Source: Nannochloris sp. 'desiccata'
Taxonomy: Eukaryota; Chlorophyta; Trebouxiophyceae; Chlorellales; Chlorellaceae
Direction of reading: 5' to 3'
DNA: 64,000 nt
NCBI GenBank assembly: GCA_019044685.2
Contig: JAGTXX020000004.1
Span: 868,001 to 932,000, forward strand
This document shows positions 10,688-20,806 of this stretch, in pieces (positions within the stretch are counted from its first letter, which is position 1; every line of letters begins with the position of its first letter). Both the position numbers and the translations under genes were made by a program. Below the pieces are notes generated by a model. That model saw only the letters and a program-made list of their open reading frames with translations, searched no databases and was not told where the DNA came from.

Positions 10688-11624
10688 TTAATAATATGTA
10701 GCTTCATTTCCACCGTCACCGTCATCATCGGGATCGTCATATCCTTCATCATCATCAAATTGTTGATACGGATCGTCTTCATCACCTACAAAATCTTCAT
10801 CATCACCGAAACCATCAGCCTCAGCGTCATCATCGCCATGTCCATCTTCTTCAGCTTCTCCTGTGAGGCCTAGTGCGCCATCACCACCACTGCCATGTCG
10901 CATGCCACCAAGACCGCCCCGAAGGCTTTCTTTTTGTGCGAGTTCATCGAGGCGGCCTAGAGTGAGATCGTCTGCGTCGTCTGCTTGGAGACGCTGTTGC
11001 CTATGACCTGACCAGTAAGCTGCTTGCGCTGCTTGGCTAATACCACGACTGAAAAAAATGAATAGGAAAAATATACATCATATAAAATAGAGGCAGGTTC
11101 AAATCACACGCTTTTTTAACCATGATACTTAATTCTGCGTTTATTTGATTAGTTAGTGAAACTTTGATCCCCTCTCACCTTTTCAATTGTTCCGAGTATA
11201 GTTCACTAGGAAAATAATGCGGGTCCAGGGTTACTACAGATGCTAACGTGGCATTTGAGGCAGCTGCCGGTTTCCGGCCACCGTCTTTACCTCGTAAATG
11301 GAAAGGGGAATGTTTATAATGACCACTGAGATCTCTATAATCTATAACGTAGGGTTTAAATTCATTTAATTCGTCTTCTTCTGGGAGGTTTGGGAGGGGT
11401 TTCTCCTGCAAATTAAAGTCGGTTTAAAAACTTAATATGAGGAATTGTAATCAGGCGGCGGGCGAGGTTGCTTTAATCAAGAGACGTACTGGGTAGAGTG
11501 GAGGGGGGCCCTGAGGTCCCTCCTTTGTTTCTACAACTACGACGTTTCCTTCATCATCGCGAGCCACAGGTCGAGGACCAGAGGGAGCAGCGCCCCTGCC
11601 ACGGCCTCTACCACGGCCATTCAT
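10688..11624 (-). CDS. RNA polymerase III subunit RPC7/RPC31-like protein
   Basis: There are three exons, 11490-11624, 11179-11405 and 10688-11048 (donors GTACGT and GTGAGA), giving 240 residues. The protein starts MNGRGRGRGRG. It then has the PPPLYP motif, spliced directly to EKPLPNLPEEDELN, and a SPFHLRGKD segment, and ends in a long Asp/Glu/Gly tail. That order (Gly/Arg start, PPxLYP, LPxLP, SPxxL, acidic C-terminus) is that of Rpc31/RPC7, part of the Pol III-specific initiation trimer. No single catalytic residue exists to check, so the call rests on architecture. A TTACA signal is at 10580-10584. It shares a 288-base divergent spacer with the NEK-like kinase. Confidence 0.7.
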
Positions 11625-11912
11625 CTTTTTGCTGATTTAAATTTAATCTTTGAAATAAAGACAAAAATTCAGCGCATGCACCGGAGCTTTTATAAATAGG
11701 AGGCAATTCTACATATACTTGTAATGCTAAATCAGTAAGGACATATCTCAATTGTCCCATTTTTGCCTTCAAGTTTTTGGGTTTGAGAGGAAAGGTCTTG
11801 ACCAGAGTTGCCGGCTTTTGCAACTCATTTTACTTCTAGTATGACTCAATACCGAGATTTACATGGATATAAATTCTATACATACTACTGAGAACAGCAT
11901 GAAACCATTTTG

Positions 11913-13577
11913 ATGGGTATATTCTACTTCTGTGGCTTCCTCGGATCATGTCGTGCTGGCCGAATTGACACCCCAGTTACCGAGGTAGATGTTAAAAATA
12001 CGTCCAAGACATCCTTGGTAACGCACGCGGTTAAAGTAGATGCATCTTCTAGGATAGAGCTGCCAGCAAATGAGGCCTTAGCTACTGCATCGATAGATTC
12101 GTCCAGTCGTGGACCCATTATTGCTGCTCCCAATCTAGTTGAGCAAGACCCTGCAAAAGCAATTATTGATAAGAAAATAAGCTTTTCAACACTGAATGCA
12201 TGGCAAATATTAGCACTGAATGTTTTAAATAGCAGTGAACCCTCACTCGCTACAACTCCTGAGAGCGAACAACTTGGGGTGCCGCCACCACCGCCGCAGG
12301 CCCTGTCAGCTCCAAAGAGCAGCTCTAACTATGATGGGTGGAGCACTGACAAAGTCGAAGCCCATTATGATTTACTAGAACAACTAGGCTATGGGGCATT
12401 TGGAAAAGTATTTAAAGCGAAAAGACGAAGAGATGGCGCTCTTGCCTGCGTCAAAGTTATCAACTTGCCTGGTCCCTCGGAGGCAGTAGCTGAAGAAGTT
12501 TCGACTCTTCGCGCCCTACGCCACCCTCACGTAGTTAACTTATACTGTGCATATTGTGCTACCGACCAGCACACTGCTATCGCTATGGAACTCTGCGCTG
12601 GAGGCGACTTGGAAAAGTGGCTTAAAAATCGCAATAGCAGCTGTCCCGCTTTGCAACATAATTATTTAACAGAGGCAGAAATCATGCATTGTTTTGTGCA
12701 GGTATTAATCGCTCTTCAACATGTTCATTTGCATGGAGTACTGCACAGGGATATCAAACCTTCCAATATATTCCTTTCTAGCTGCGGTGGGAGCGACAAT
12801 GGCAGCGACAGCTGTGGAACCCCCTCTTTGGGTACAAGTACTACTACTTTATTTAATTATACCCTAAAATTAGGCGACTTTGGCATATCAAAATCGCTAG
12901 AACCCGGCCAAAGTTGCACGAAGACAATGCTTGGAACTCCGTGTTATTTCAGTCCTGAGCTTATCTCCGACCAGCCGTACAACAAGAAAAGTGACGTGTG
13001 GGCAGCTGGATGTGTGCTCTACGAGCTCTGTGCTCTAAAGAGGCCTTTTCAGGCAAATTCAGTATCTGCTGTTTGTGTGAAAATTTTAACTGGCAACGCT
13101 CCACCATTGCCGGCGGCCTGTTCTGCCAACCTAGTCAAGCTAGTGGAGTTGCTACTAACTAAAGATCCAAGAAAGAGACCGAAAATTAACACAGTTCTAG
13201 AAATTCCATTTGTACAAAAGTACTATGCGATATATACACAATGGAGGAAAGAACGTGGACTTGGCTCGATCGAAGAAGAAAGTCAAATAATTGCTGACCA
13301 AGTACAAATTGAAGCTGGAGCTTTAGGAGTTCCTGCGCAGAGCCAATTTGAATCCCAGTTCCAGAAAGTACGTTCTGAATCAGAGCCAGCTGCTAGTACT
13401 ATATCGATAGCAGCATCTCTTACTGAGAGCAGCAGTCAAGAAGCGTTGACGGTAGTGCGACGAGTAATTAGTAAGGTTGTTAGTTGGGGGCGTGCTGGTC
13501 ACCACCGCCAAGAGGAAGGAGAATGTCGTGGAGAGCTAGATGAAGAAGGGGAGGTTCAATACGTTTTTGCAAGTTGA
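11913..13577 (+). CDS. NEK-like Ser/Thr protein kinase
   Basis: This is a single exon of 554 residues from ATG 11913. About 150 residues of Ser/Thr-rich N-terminus precede a complete kinase domain (about 152-425). It has a Gly loop LGYGAFGKVF, a catalytic Lys in CVKVI, HRDIKPSN, GDFGISKSLEPG and LGTPCYFSPEL, plus KSDVWAAGCVLYELCALKRPF. GTPxYxSPE with DVWxxGCxLYELxxLxxPF is typical of NIMA-related kinases, which act in cilia, mitosis and the cytoskeleton. An insertion rich in Ser/Gly lies between HRD and DFG. All catalytic residues are present, so it should be active. The C-terminus is not recognisable. The stop is only 56 bases from the stop of the convergent fibrillin gene. Confidence 0.85.
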   Translation: MGIFYFCGFLGSCRAGRIDTPVTEVDVKNTSKTSLVTHAVKVDASSRIELPANEALATASIDSSSRGPIIAAPNLVEQDPAKAIIDKKISFSTLNAWQILALNVLNSSEPSLATTPESEQLGVPPPPPQALSAPKSSSNYDGWSTDKVEAHYDLLEQLGYGAFGKVFKAKRRRDGALACVKVINLPGPSEAVAEEVSTLRALRHPHVVNLYCAYCATDQHTAIAMELCAGGDLEKWLKNRNSSCPALQHNYLTEAEIMHCFVQVLIALQHVHLHGVLHRDIKPSNIFLSSCGGSDNGSDSCGTPSLGTSTTTLFNYTLKLGDFGISKSLEPGQSCTKTMLGTPCYFSPELISDQPYNKKSDVWAAGCVLYELCALKRPFQANSVSAVCVKILTGNAPPLPAACSANLVKLVELLLTKDPRKRPKINTVLEIPFVQKYYAIYTQWRKERGLGSIEEESQIIADQVQIEAGALGVPAQSQFESQFQKVRSESEPAASTISIAASLTESSSQEALTVVRRVISKVVSWGRAGHHRQEEGECRGELDEEGEVQYVFAS

Positions 13578-13633
13578 TATCATTACATCAATCAAATAGA
13601 TAAACAAACAACTAAAACAAGTAACCGCTCTAT

Positions 13634-14707
13634 TTAAGCACTACTCCCACGAGTGGTAGCTGCTGCCTTTTGCTGCACCACTTCCGGTCTATCATAATTA
13701 TTGATATCCAGTACCCCTCCCCGAACAAACACAGACGTCAGAGCAGTTCCCAGCAACGTAGCAAACACACCAAGGGCTCTCACAGGCGTCGGCAAGGCAT
13801 TATTCAAAACCGTGTACACTCCACCAATAAATAGTGAAGCGCAAAGACTAAATATAAGTGCAATACCTGCTTTCGTAGTTCTTTTAAGCCCCACTTGATC
13901 CATTTCGGCCAGATCTGAATCTCCGCCACGTGTAAATACAAAAAGAGAGCCTCGAGAACCTAAACCAAGTCTGACCCGCTCGTTTAAGAAAGTTGTCGTC
14001 AGCACGACGCTACTAGGGGGACCAATACGGGTGTTGATACCTCCGGGAAGCGTTAATTCAGGTGGATCAAAAAACACTTTCACACAATCTTGCTTATTCG
14101 GGCCGCCTTCTTGTTGCGGAATGCTTACAAGGTAACCACGAAGACCGACGGCGATTGGCAAGAATCCAAATAATAAAGCTTCGATTTTATTTGTAACGAG
14201 ATCTGGTTGGAGTACGCTTTGACATAAACGAGTGGTACGAAAAAGAATTTTCCCAATGCCGCTACGGAAACGGCCACCAGCAGGTGCACCGGATTGAGCG
14301 TTGCCTTGGCTGGTGTAGGCGACGTTAAAATTGCCCCAAATAAGAGGATTGTTCAAAGGACGAGGTTCCTGGGCAGCTCCGATGGTTTGTAACTGACGAA
14401 TGATATCGTTGGCACGAATACGGCGTTCATTGGAGATATTATCGCCAGAATCTGTGTTGTCTATTAATTGCAATAACTCATCGACGAGAAGATTAGCTTT
14501 AGCTTTAGCTGCAGGGTCTGGAGAGGCAGTGGCAGCCTGCTCAGCAACCTGAGTGGTGCTGCTGCTGTGGTTCAATGTCAAGCGATGGGTGTGCTTGCGG
14601 AGAGGTCCTACAAGGCTTACAGCAGAAGATGAACAGGGCCTTGGATGTGAGACATTAATCAGGTTGCGATGCAGACCTGGGGCGATAATAGAGGCTGTGA
14701 GCGACAT
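13634..14707 (-). CDS. Plastid fibrillin (PAP/FBN6-like) with a C-terminal membrane hairpin
   Basis: A single exon starting at ATG 14707 gives 357 residues. A Ser/Thr/His-rich N-terminus of roughly 65 residues is a likely plastid transit peptide. Residues about 120-275 form a PAP/fibrillin lipocalin-like domain: NPLIWGNFNVAYTS, GGRFRSGIGKILFRT, VKVFFDPPEL and NERVRLGLGSRGSLFVFTRG. These match FBN6 in land plants. The remaining 80 residues hold two hydrophobic segments (IALIFSLCASLFIGGVY and ALGVFATLLGTALTSVF), which the FBN6 proteins I remember lack. Fibrillins bind plastid lipids and hydrophobic isoprenoids; this one would be anchored in the membrane. Divergent from the plastid ABCI12 gene over about 200 bases. 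Convergent TTACA signal at 13583-13587. Confidence 0.85.
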   Translation of the reverse strand: MSLTASIIAPGLHRNLINVSHPRPCSSSAVSLVGPLRKHTHRLTLNHSSSTTQVAEQAATASPDPAAKAKANLLVDELLQLIDNTDSGDNISNERRIRANDIIRQLQTIGAAQEPRPLNNPLIWGNFNVAYTSQGNAQSGAPAGGRFRSGIGKILFRTTRLCQSVLQPDLVTNKIEALLFGFLPIAVGLRGYLVSIPQQEGGPNKQDCVKVFFDPPELTLPGGINTRIGPPSSVVLTTTFLNERVRLGLGSRGSLFVFTRGGDSDLAEMDQVGLKRTTKAGIALIFSLCASLFIGGVYTVLNNALPTPVRALGVFATLLGTALTSVFVRGGVLDINNYDRPEVVQQKAAATTRGSSA

Positions 14708-14905
14708 TATAATTGCATTGCAATATTTCAAACAGTAATTAAATAAGGATATCAGCTAGGGTGACGTATAAATTGACAATCTTATCAAAAAACCACGTCG
14801 TTCCTGTTCACGCAAAACACGCACTTGGCGCCCAATTGGCTTTGAGGCTGGCTAAATTAAGCATTTAGAAAGGTTTAAGCGTTCTATTTGCAATGGTGAT
14901 AGTAC

Positions 14906-16158
14906 ATGATGAAGGCACTTTGCACAGGCAGCTCCCCTGTGAGGCTACATCCCATCCTACATGGTTCTGATCACTTGCTCAAAAGGAATGCACGTCTACC
15001 ACGAGTTCTCGGGCTTAGAAATGCTGGTAAGTAATTCGTTGATTATTGCTTAACGAGAGCAAGTCCCCTGATGCTTTCATTCTAACTTCCATCATGTCGA
15101 AAACAGTCATTACTGCAGCGGGCCGTGGCGGCGGCAGAAATGCAAATGGTAAAAAACCACCAAACAAACAGAAAGTCAACCTATTAACCCGTCTTCTGAG
15201 CATTTCATCCGTCCCATATACATCCTACGTCCCTGAACCTGCTACATTCCTGCATTTAGTCTCTGCTGAGGCCAAACAAATTTGGATCATGGGCGTCTTA
15301 ATTCTCATGGCCAGAGTCTCAAATCCAATGAGAATTACCTTAGTTGGGATAGTAACTGCAATCTCTATAGCAGCGCTCCCGTATAGACTATGGAAACCGC
15401 AGTTATTACGGTTAGCCGGGTTATGTGCGTTTATTTTTTGTTTTACCGCATTCGGTTCAGACTCAGTGGCGCCTGTCATGTCTGATCGAGCACCTACTGC
15501 AGCAACAACTACAATTACAAATCTAGCAACAAGTACCGGTGCACAAGCGTTACACACTTCTCTAGGAACACATTTACTTCCTACCTCTATGGTAGATGTG
15601 ATAGGACAGAGCTATAACTACGTTCTCCTCAACCTCGGCCCCTTCAGCGTCACCAAAAGAAGTTTAAATCTAGCAATCACCCTCGCCGGGTTAATGTTTG
15701 TCGCACTCCAATGTGCGAGTTTATGTCTCATAACAACCCCGCCAGAACGTATGGCCTTGGCTGTCGGCAGAGGACTTCGTCCATTAGGAATGTTCCGCGT
15801 CCCAGTAAAGGAGCTCGTTTTGACAGTACTTTTAGCACTACGATTTATGGCTACTGTATTTGAAGAGGCACGTAATCTATGTTTGGGATTAGCAAGCAGA
15901 GGTATAGATTGGGCTTTATTGGGCGGGAAAGGAACGCTTGCGTTGACAGTGGGGACAGCCAGCCGGCTGTTTAGTAATCTCCTATCGAGAAGTGATAATA
16001 TAGCAACAGCGATGACTGCAAGAGGTTTTAGAGGGCCAGAAGAACATACATTGCATTTAGCAAGTGGGGGTATTAATTTAGGGTGGAGAATAGTTGCTGA
16101 TGGGGTTGCTTTGGGGTCGTTAGTTGGGCTAGTAGGGCTGAGTCGGTACATCGTTTAA
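14906..16158 (+). CDS. ABCI12-like ECF/CbiQ transmembrane transporter subunit, plastid
   Basis: There are two exons, 14906-15026 and 15107-16158, for 390 residues. The 80-base intron (GTAAGT...AACAG, 15027-15106) is easily missed, because an ATG inside it opens the same frame. Exon 1 (MMKALCTGSSPVRLHPILHG...) is basic, Ser-rich and acid-free, as expected for a plastid transit peptide. The body has about six membrane segments, the PERMALAVGRGLRPLG helix and the CLGLASRGIDW motif. These are the Ala-Arg-Gly coupling motifs of EcfT/CbiQ T-components that seat on the ABC ATPases. Family knowledge: the plant homologue ABCI12 is a plastid envelope protein whose substrate is not settled. Confidence 0.88.
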
Positions 16159-16664
16159 AAGAGACCACTTTTCTTTTTCTTCTTCAATTCTTTTGCCTTC
16201 TGCTGGTGGGCTCGTTGTAAGGTAGCAATCATATTGGTTTACTTGTAGGTCTAGCTAGATAGCTTCTCAAGTACTGAGCCTGACAGGCCAGCTGTAAGAG
16301 TTACAACAAGTGGTGAGGCCAGCCTTTAGATCATCGCCTCGGATCTGCCAGCTTGATTTCCATGTGTTGTTCAGATCCAAATGACTTGATTGGTGGGTCA
16401 ATTTTGATGAGGACGGCTTCTCAGCGGTGCAACGCAAATCAAGAGAATTAAAAATTGGTTTGCAATTTAGCAAGAGCATATACTTTTGATATCAATCCGC
16501 CAGTTGCTCAGTCACTTTGTCTGAGAGTGGATTAGTAGACACGATCGAAATTTGCGAATTGTGGCACTTGCTGCTGTAAGTGCTTCGACTCGTATTGGTT
16601 CAGTTCTGCGTGGAGCAAAGTGATCACTGTGTTTTAGCAAGTAATTACTGCATTGGAGGACATA
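16159..16664. other. Intergenic: 3' end of ABCI12 gene and 5' region of SnRK2 gene A
   Basis: The first 40 bases are T/C-rich 3' UTR. I see no reading frame with domain content and no clear regulatory motif in the rest. Confidence 0.4.
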
Positions 16665-18038
16665 ATGGCTGCGCACGGTGGCTTGAAAGGCAGGCCTGAG
16701 GATCCATTGGAGAATCACCCCAAGTACCAAAAGGTGCGCAAACCCGCGTTAAAAACAACCTAAATAATATATAGATATCATTGATGAAGAGTGATGTTAA
16801 TTTCTAACGAGTTTCCTTTGTATTTTCTGTGCAATGCAGTTGAAAGATTTGAATAGTGGCACATTTGGCTTTGTTCAGCTAGCTTTGGACAAAACAACAG
16901 GCCGACAAGTAGCTATCAAGTTCATTGAACGCGGTGACAAGGTAAAGCGTCCCTCAATTCTAAATTTGAGCTTTGATCTTATCATTTCCACCAACCCTTT
17001 TCTTCTCACTCCGCTCTAAAACCTTTCCGCACTTATCCAATCTTCTTCTACTCCACCTCTTCTACTATAGGTCACCAAATATGTAGAACGTGAGATTCTG
17101 AATCATCGTCAACTAGTCCACCCCCATATCGTCCAATTCAAGGAAGTCTTTCTCACAAAAAAATATCTCGGCATCACAATGGAGTATGCTGCTGGTGGTG
17201 ATATGTTCGAGTATGTAGTTCGTAAGGGAGGACTTCGAGAGAGTGAATCTAGATGGTTTTTCCAACAATTGATCGTAGCAACAGATTATATCCATCGTAT
17301 GGTAAGCAAAAAGAAAATTTGTAGATAGGATATTTTTCCCACTTTCGCTTTTGGTGTTGCTAACTAACTTCCGTGTTCCTCTTGCAGGGTGTAGCAAATC
17401 GAGATATCAAGTTAGAAAACACACTATTAGACGGCTCACCACGCCCACTCATCAAAATCTGCGATTTTGGCTATTCAAAGCACGAGAAGTTCCAAAGTGC
17501 ACCAGGATCACGAGTGGGTACCCCGGCCTACCTCGCTCCCGAAGTGATTATGACCACAAAGGGTAAAACCTACGACGGCAAAGTTGCAGATATATGGTCA
17601 TGCGGAGTAATGCTTTACGTTATGCTTGTCGGTGCATATCCATTCGAACGTCCTGAAGATAAAAATGATCCACAAAAGCTTCAAAAAATGATTCAAAGAA
17701 TTTTGCGAGTAGAGTACGAGTTCCCTTCTGGAATGAAACTTTCTTCTGAATTAAAAGATATTATGTCTAAGCTATTGATCCCGGATCCTACAAAGAGGAT
17801 TACGATTGCAGGGATATTGGAACACCCTTGGTTTAATAAGGATCTGCCTCCCGGGGTCAAACAAATGAATGATAATATGCGAATCCCTGCGTCAGGCAGT
17901 CAGACGGAAGAAGAGGTGAGAGCGGTTGTGAAGGAAGCACAAAAGAATATGGCTGGAGGGCATCCTGCGTGGGAAGATGATTATATTGACGATACTATGG
18001 ATGCAGAAGATTATGATTCGCCGTATGACGATGCATAG
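16665..18038 (+). CDS. SnRK2-family protein kinase (copy A)
   Basis: There are four exons, 16665-16733, 16840-16941, 17071-17301 and 17388-18038, all in phase 0, giving 350 residues. The kinase has Gly loop LNSGTFGFVQLA, catalytic lysine in VAIKFIERG, the SnRK2 hallmark VANRDIKLENTLLDGSPRP, then ICDFGYSK, an activation loop ending SRVGTPAYLAPEV, and KVADIWSCGVMLYVMLVGAYPFE. The C-terminus has the post-kinase helix (EEEVRAVVKEA) and an acidic Asp/Tyr-rich tail like plant SnRK2. The HRD motif reads NRD (Asn138); the catalytic Asp140 is kept. SnRK2 kinases act in osmotic, ABA or sulfur-starvation signalling. A tandem duplicate lies 1.07 kb downstream. The TGTAA signal at 18750-18754 implies a 3' UTR of about 700 bases. 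Confidence 0.95.
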
Positions 18039-19108
18039 AAAAGAGGAAAATGGCCTTTGCTTCTTGTGTACTAAATTCTTTTTTCGTAGCATCGTCAGAT
18101 CGGCTTTTCTTTTTGTGTTTTTCTTTTCTTGAGAAACGAGAAGATTAGCAAGGAATGTTTCAGTCCTCTCCTTGTTATTCGCTTTCTCCTCTGTTTTTGA
18201 CCCGTTGTTTTTGACCCCTTGTTTATTTCTAGTACCCCCCCTTTTCTTTGTCTTTCACACAAATGTGACTTTACCTTTTTACAAGACAAGTCTATATTAT
18301 AGACTATGAAGCGGTTTTTATGTTGTTAATACTATCTTTCGTATTATTCCAGTGTTTTTTCCCCACGAATTCTTTCTTTCTTTCCTTCTCTGTCATTTTG
18401 GTTTTGGCTTTTAAGGGGACAGTTGGTGGAGCGGCAAGTGGGTTGTTTTAACAGAGATTTATTTTTTCTAAAAATAAGTTGTTGGTTATGAAGGTATGGT
18501 TGGGTGGGACACAAGGAACACTGCATTTTATACTCTGTTACGATTGGTGCATTGTCCTATTAGCTGTCATTGCTTCTTCTCTGGTTTTATTTCATTTTCA
18601 GTCTTCAATTTGGTGTTTGGCGGCTTCAAAGAATAGAGGCGGTGCTACAGCAAAGCAAATAAATGAATTAACGAGAGAGTTGTCTGTAGGTTGTTTTGAG
18701 CAAACTTAATCTGATGTATGAATGCCTTTGCAAATTTGCATAGCGCACTTGTAACCATCTATATATATTCTACTCGATTGATACAAGACTAGTGGCTAGT
18801 GCTGCTGGCGCCAGGGGCTGGTGATGAAGCTGGGGCTGGGGCGCAACATCTGGGCGCTTTTGCAGTGCCTTAAATCGAGTATTTTCTAATCTACATAGCA
18901 GAAAAATCATTTTTACTTCAGCTATATTTGTCTCAGGTCAGCTTCAGACTGCCCAAGGCTTCAATTAATCTGGGATTGCAGTTGGATTTTTCACGTCATC
19001 GCTGTCAGACAAGGGGTTTGGCGGTTGCAGGCACTGTAGACTTGATCTACAAATACTCAAGACTCAGATCAGGGTTATTTATTTTGCTGATCATCCAATA
19101 AAGTAGCC
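18039..19108. other. Intergenic between the SnRK2 copies
   Basis: The first ~350 bases are T/C-rich, consistent with the long 3' UTR of copy A, with TGTAA at 18750-18754. A possible 76-codon frame at 18479-18709 begins inside this UTR-like sequence and has no domain, so I do not call it. Around 18800 are GC-rich patches (GCTGGCGCCAGGGGCTGG), possibly the promoter of copy B. Confidence 0.4.
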
Positions 19109-20459
19109 ATGGCAGCTGGTGCTCGCCCATCGCTGGGCTCGGAATTGCAAGGCCATGACGTGTATGAAAAGGTATGCATTAATGCATAATATAACATGAA
19201 TATGCTCCACTCTATGGTCATAAATTCATGCCGAATTTCTCTCTAATATGTACCTGCAGATCAGGGATCTTAATAGAGGTAGTTTCGGAATGGTTGTTTT
19301 AGCTCGGGATAAGGAAACGAATGAGCTTTTTGCCCTGAAATTCATAGAAAGAGGGCCTCAGGTAAGACGAAATTGATAAAAAGCTGTCTACTTCATCATA
19401 AACTCCGTTTAAACTAACAAAACAATGTCGTTACTTTCAGTTCCGCTCGCCTACTCCTCATCTCTTACCCCTCTCTCCCCTTTCTTCCCCTTCGAATAGA
19501 AAATTAGTCGATATGTCCATCGCGAAATAGCCAACCATATGAAACTCCGACATCCTCACGTCATTTCTCTACGAGAAGTCTTTCTTACCCAACAACATCT
19601 CGTCCTCGTTATGGAATTTGCACCAGGTGGCGACCTTTTTACCTACGTTCGTAGCCGCGGTGGTCTTCCAGAAGCAGAATCCCGTTGGTTTTTCCAACAA
19701 ATCGTCATCGCTATAGACTATTGTCACCGATTAGGCGTCTGTTCTCGAGATATAAAGCTTGAAAATACTCTTTTGGATGCAACTCCTGGTCCAAATTCTC
19801 GCCCATTGGTTAAATTATGCGATTTTGGCTTCTCTAAAGACTCTAATTATCATAGTGCACCTGGATCGCGGGTAGGTACACCCGCATACCTTGCTCCTGA
19901 AGTAATTGTTGCAGCAGAAGGGACAAGATATGATGGGACAGCAGCAGATTTGTGGTCTCTCGGAGTTTTGTTATATGTCATGGTATGTGGTGCCTACCCT
20001 TTTAGAAGACGTGACGACGATTCAATGCGTCCTCCGCAACGCATGGACGTGTTATTACGCCGTATCCAAGCTGTAGATTACGATTTCCCACCGGATAGAT
20101 CAGTGAGCCCTGGGTGTAAGGATCTGGTCAAGCGCTTGTTGGTGAGAGACCCTGCGCAAAGAGCAACGTTAGCTGAAGTGATGCGACACCCTTGGTTTCA
20201 AGAAGGCCTATCACCTGAAGTGCTATCATTCAATGATCCTTTAGTAGCGAAATCTATGGCAGAACCGGTTACGGGGGAGGTAGAAAGTGAAATTGCCAGA
20301 ATAGTTGAAGAGGCCGGACGGGTAATTCAATTGAGAAGTGGTCGTGTTGGTGGGACTGGTGGTGGGGCACGTTCAGCGTATATGGATGAAGTAGATGCAT
20401 TGATATTGCAAAATGATACAGAATCGACCGATATTGGGCAGCTTTTGGATCAAATTTAG
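19109..20459 (+). CDS. SnRK2-family protein kinase (copy B)
   Basis: There are three exons, 19109-19171, 19260-19361 and 19500-20459, giving 374 residues. The first two introns sit at the same codons and phases as in copy A; the third is absent, so intron loss (or gain in A) followed tandem duplication. Kinase motifs: LNRGSFGMVVLA, FALKFIERG, VCSRDIKLENTLLD, LCDFGFSK, SRVGTPAYLAPEV, ADLWSLGVLLYVMVCGAYPF. HRD is SRD here (Ser137), with catalytic Asp139 intact. The post-kinase helix region (EVESEIARIVEEAGRVI) is present, but the strongly acidic tail of copy A is replaced by a different end. This suggests divergence in regulation. Convergent with the CCCH gene. Confidence 0.93.
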
Positions 20460-20806
20460 AGAATAATTTAAATTTCTGCTGGGTTTTGGAGAGAATAACA
20501 ATAAATAAATAGATGATGACGTATGCTAATAATTTCTCTAGCTGCGTTGCTCTCTTTAATGAGCGTCTATATAAATTGTATATTAAACTTGTTATTACAA
20601 AAAATGTAATAGTAATCCAAGAGGGGAACAGAGATAGGTAGTAATTGTTGAAAAGTGTTCCCAAACGACCATGACCGAGAAAAGCAAACTCTCATTCTTG
20701 CAGTGCAACAACACTAGTACTTAGAAAACAACGAACTTACCTATTTGAGAAAACCCGATAATTGAATTATGAATTCAATCGTAGACTGGGTTTATATACT
20801 TTCTAC
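20460..20806. other. Convergent spacer between SnRK2 copy B and the CCCH gene
   Basis: AT-rich, without a supported gene. It contains a palindromic pair of polyadenylation signals at 20594-20610. Confidence 0.6.
20594..20610. terminator. Palindromic bidirectional polyadenylation signal
   Basis: The sequence ATTACA-AAAAA-TGTAAT offers TGTAA to the + strand gene (SnRK2 copy B, stop 20459) and TGTAA on the - strand to the CCCH gene (stop 20807). Use of TGTAA in chlorophytes is established; dual use here is inferred. Confidence 0.6.

Noticed and set aside
11092..11110. GGTTCAAATC word resembling a tRNA B box
   Set aside because: It lies in an RPC31-like intron and the flanking bases cannot form a T-stem.
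15046..15106. ATG within the ABCI12 intron as the gene start (MLNESKSPD...)
   Set aside because: A GTAAGT-AACAG intron joins an upstream transit-peptide exon in phase, which suits a plastid protein better.
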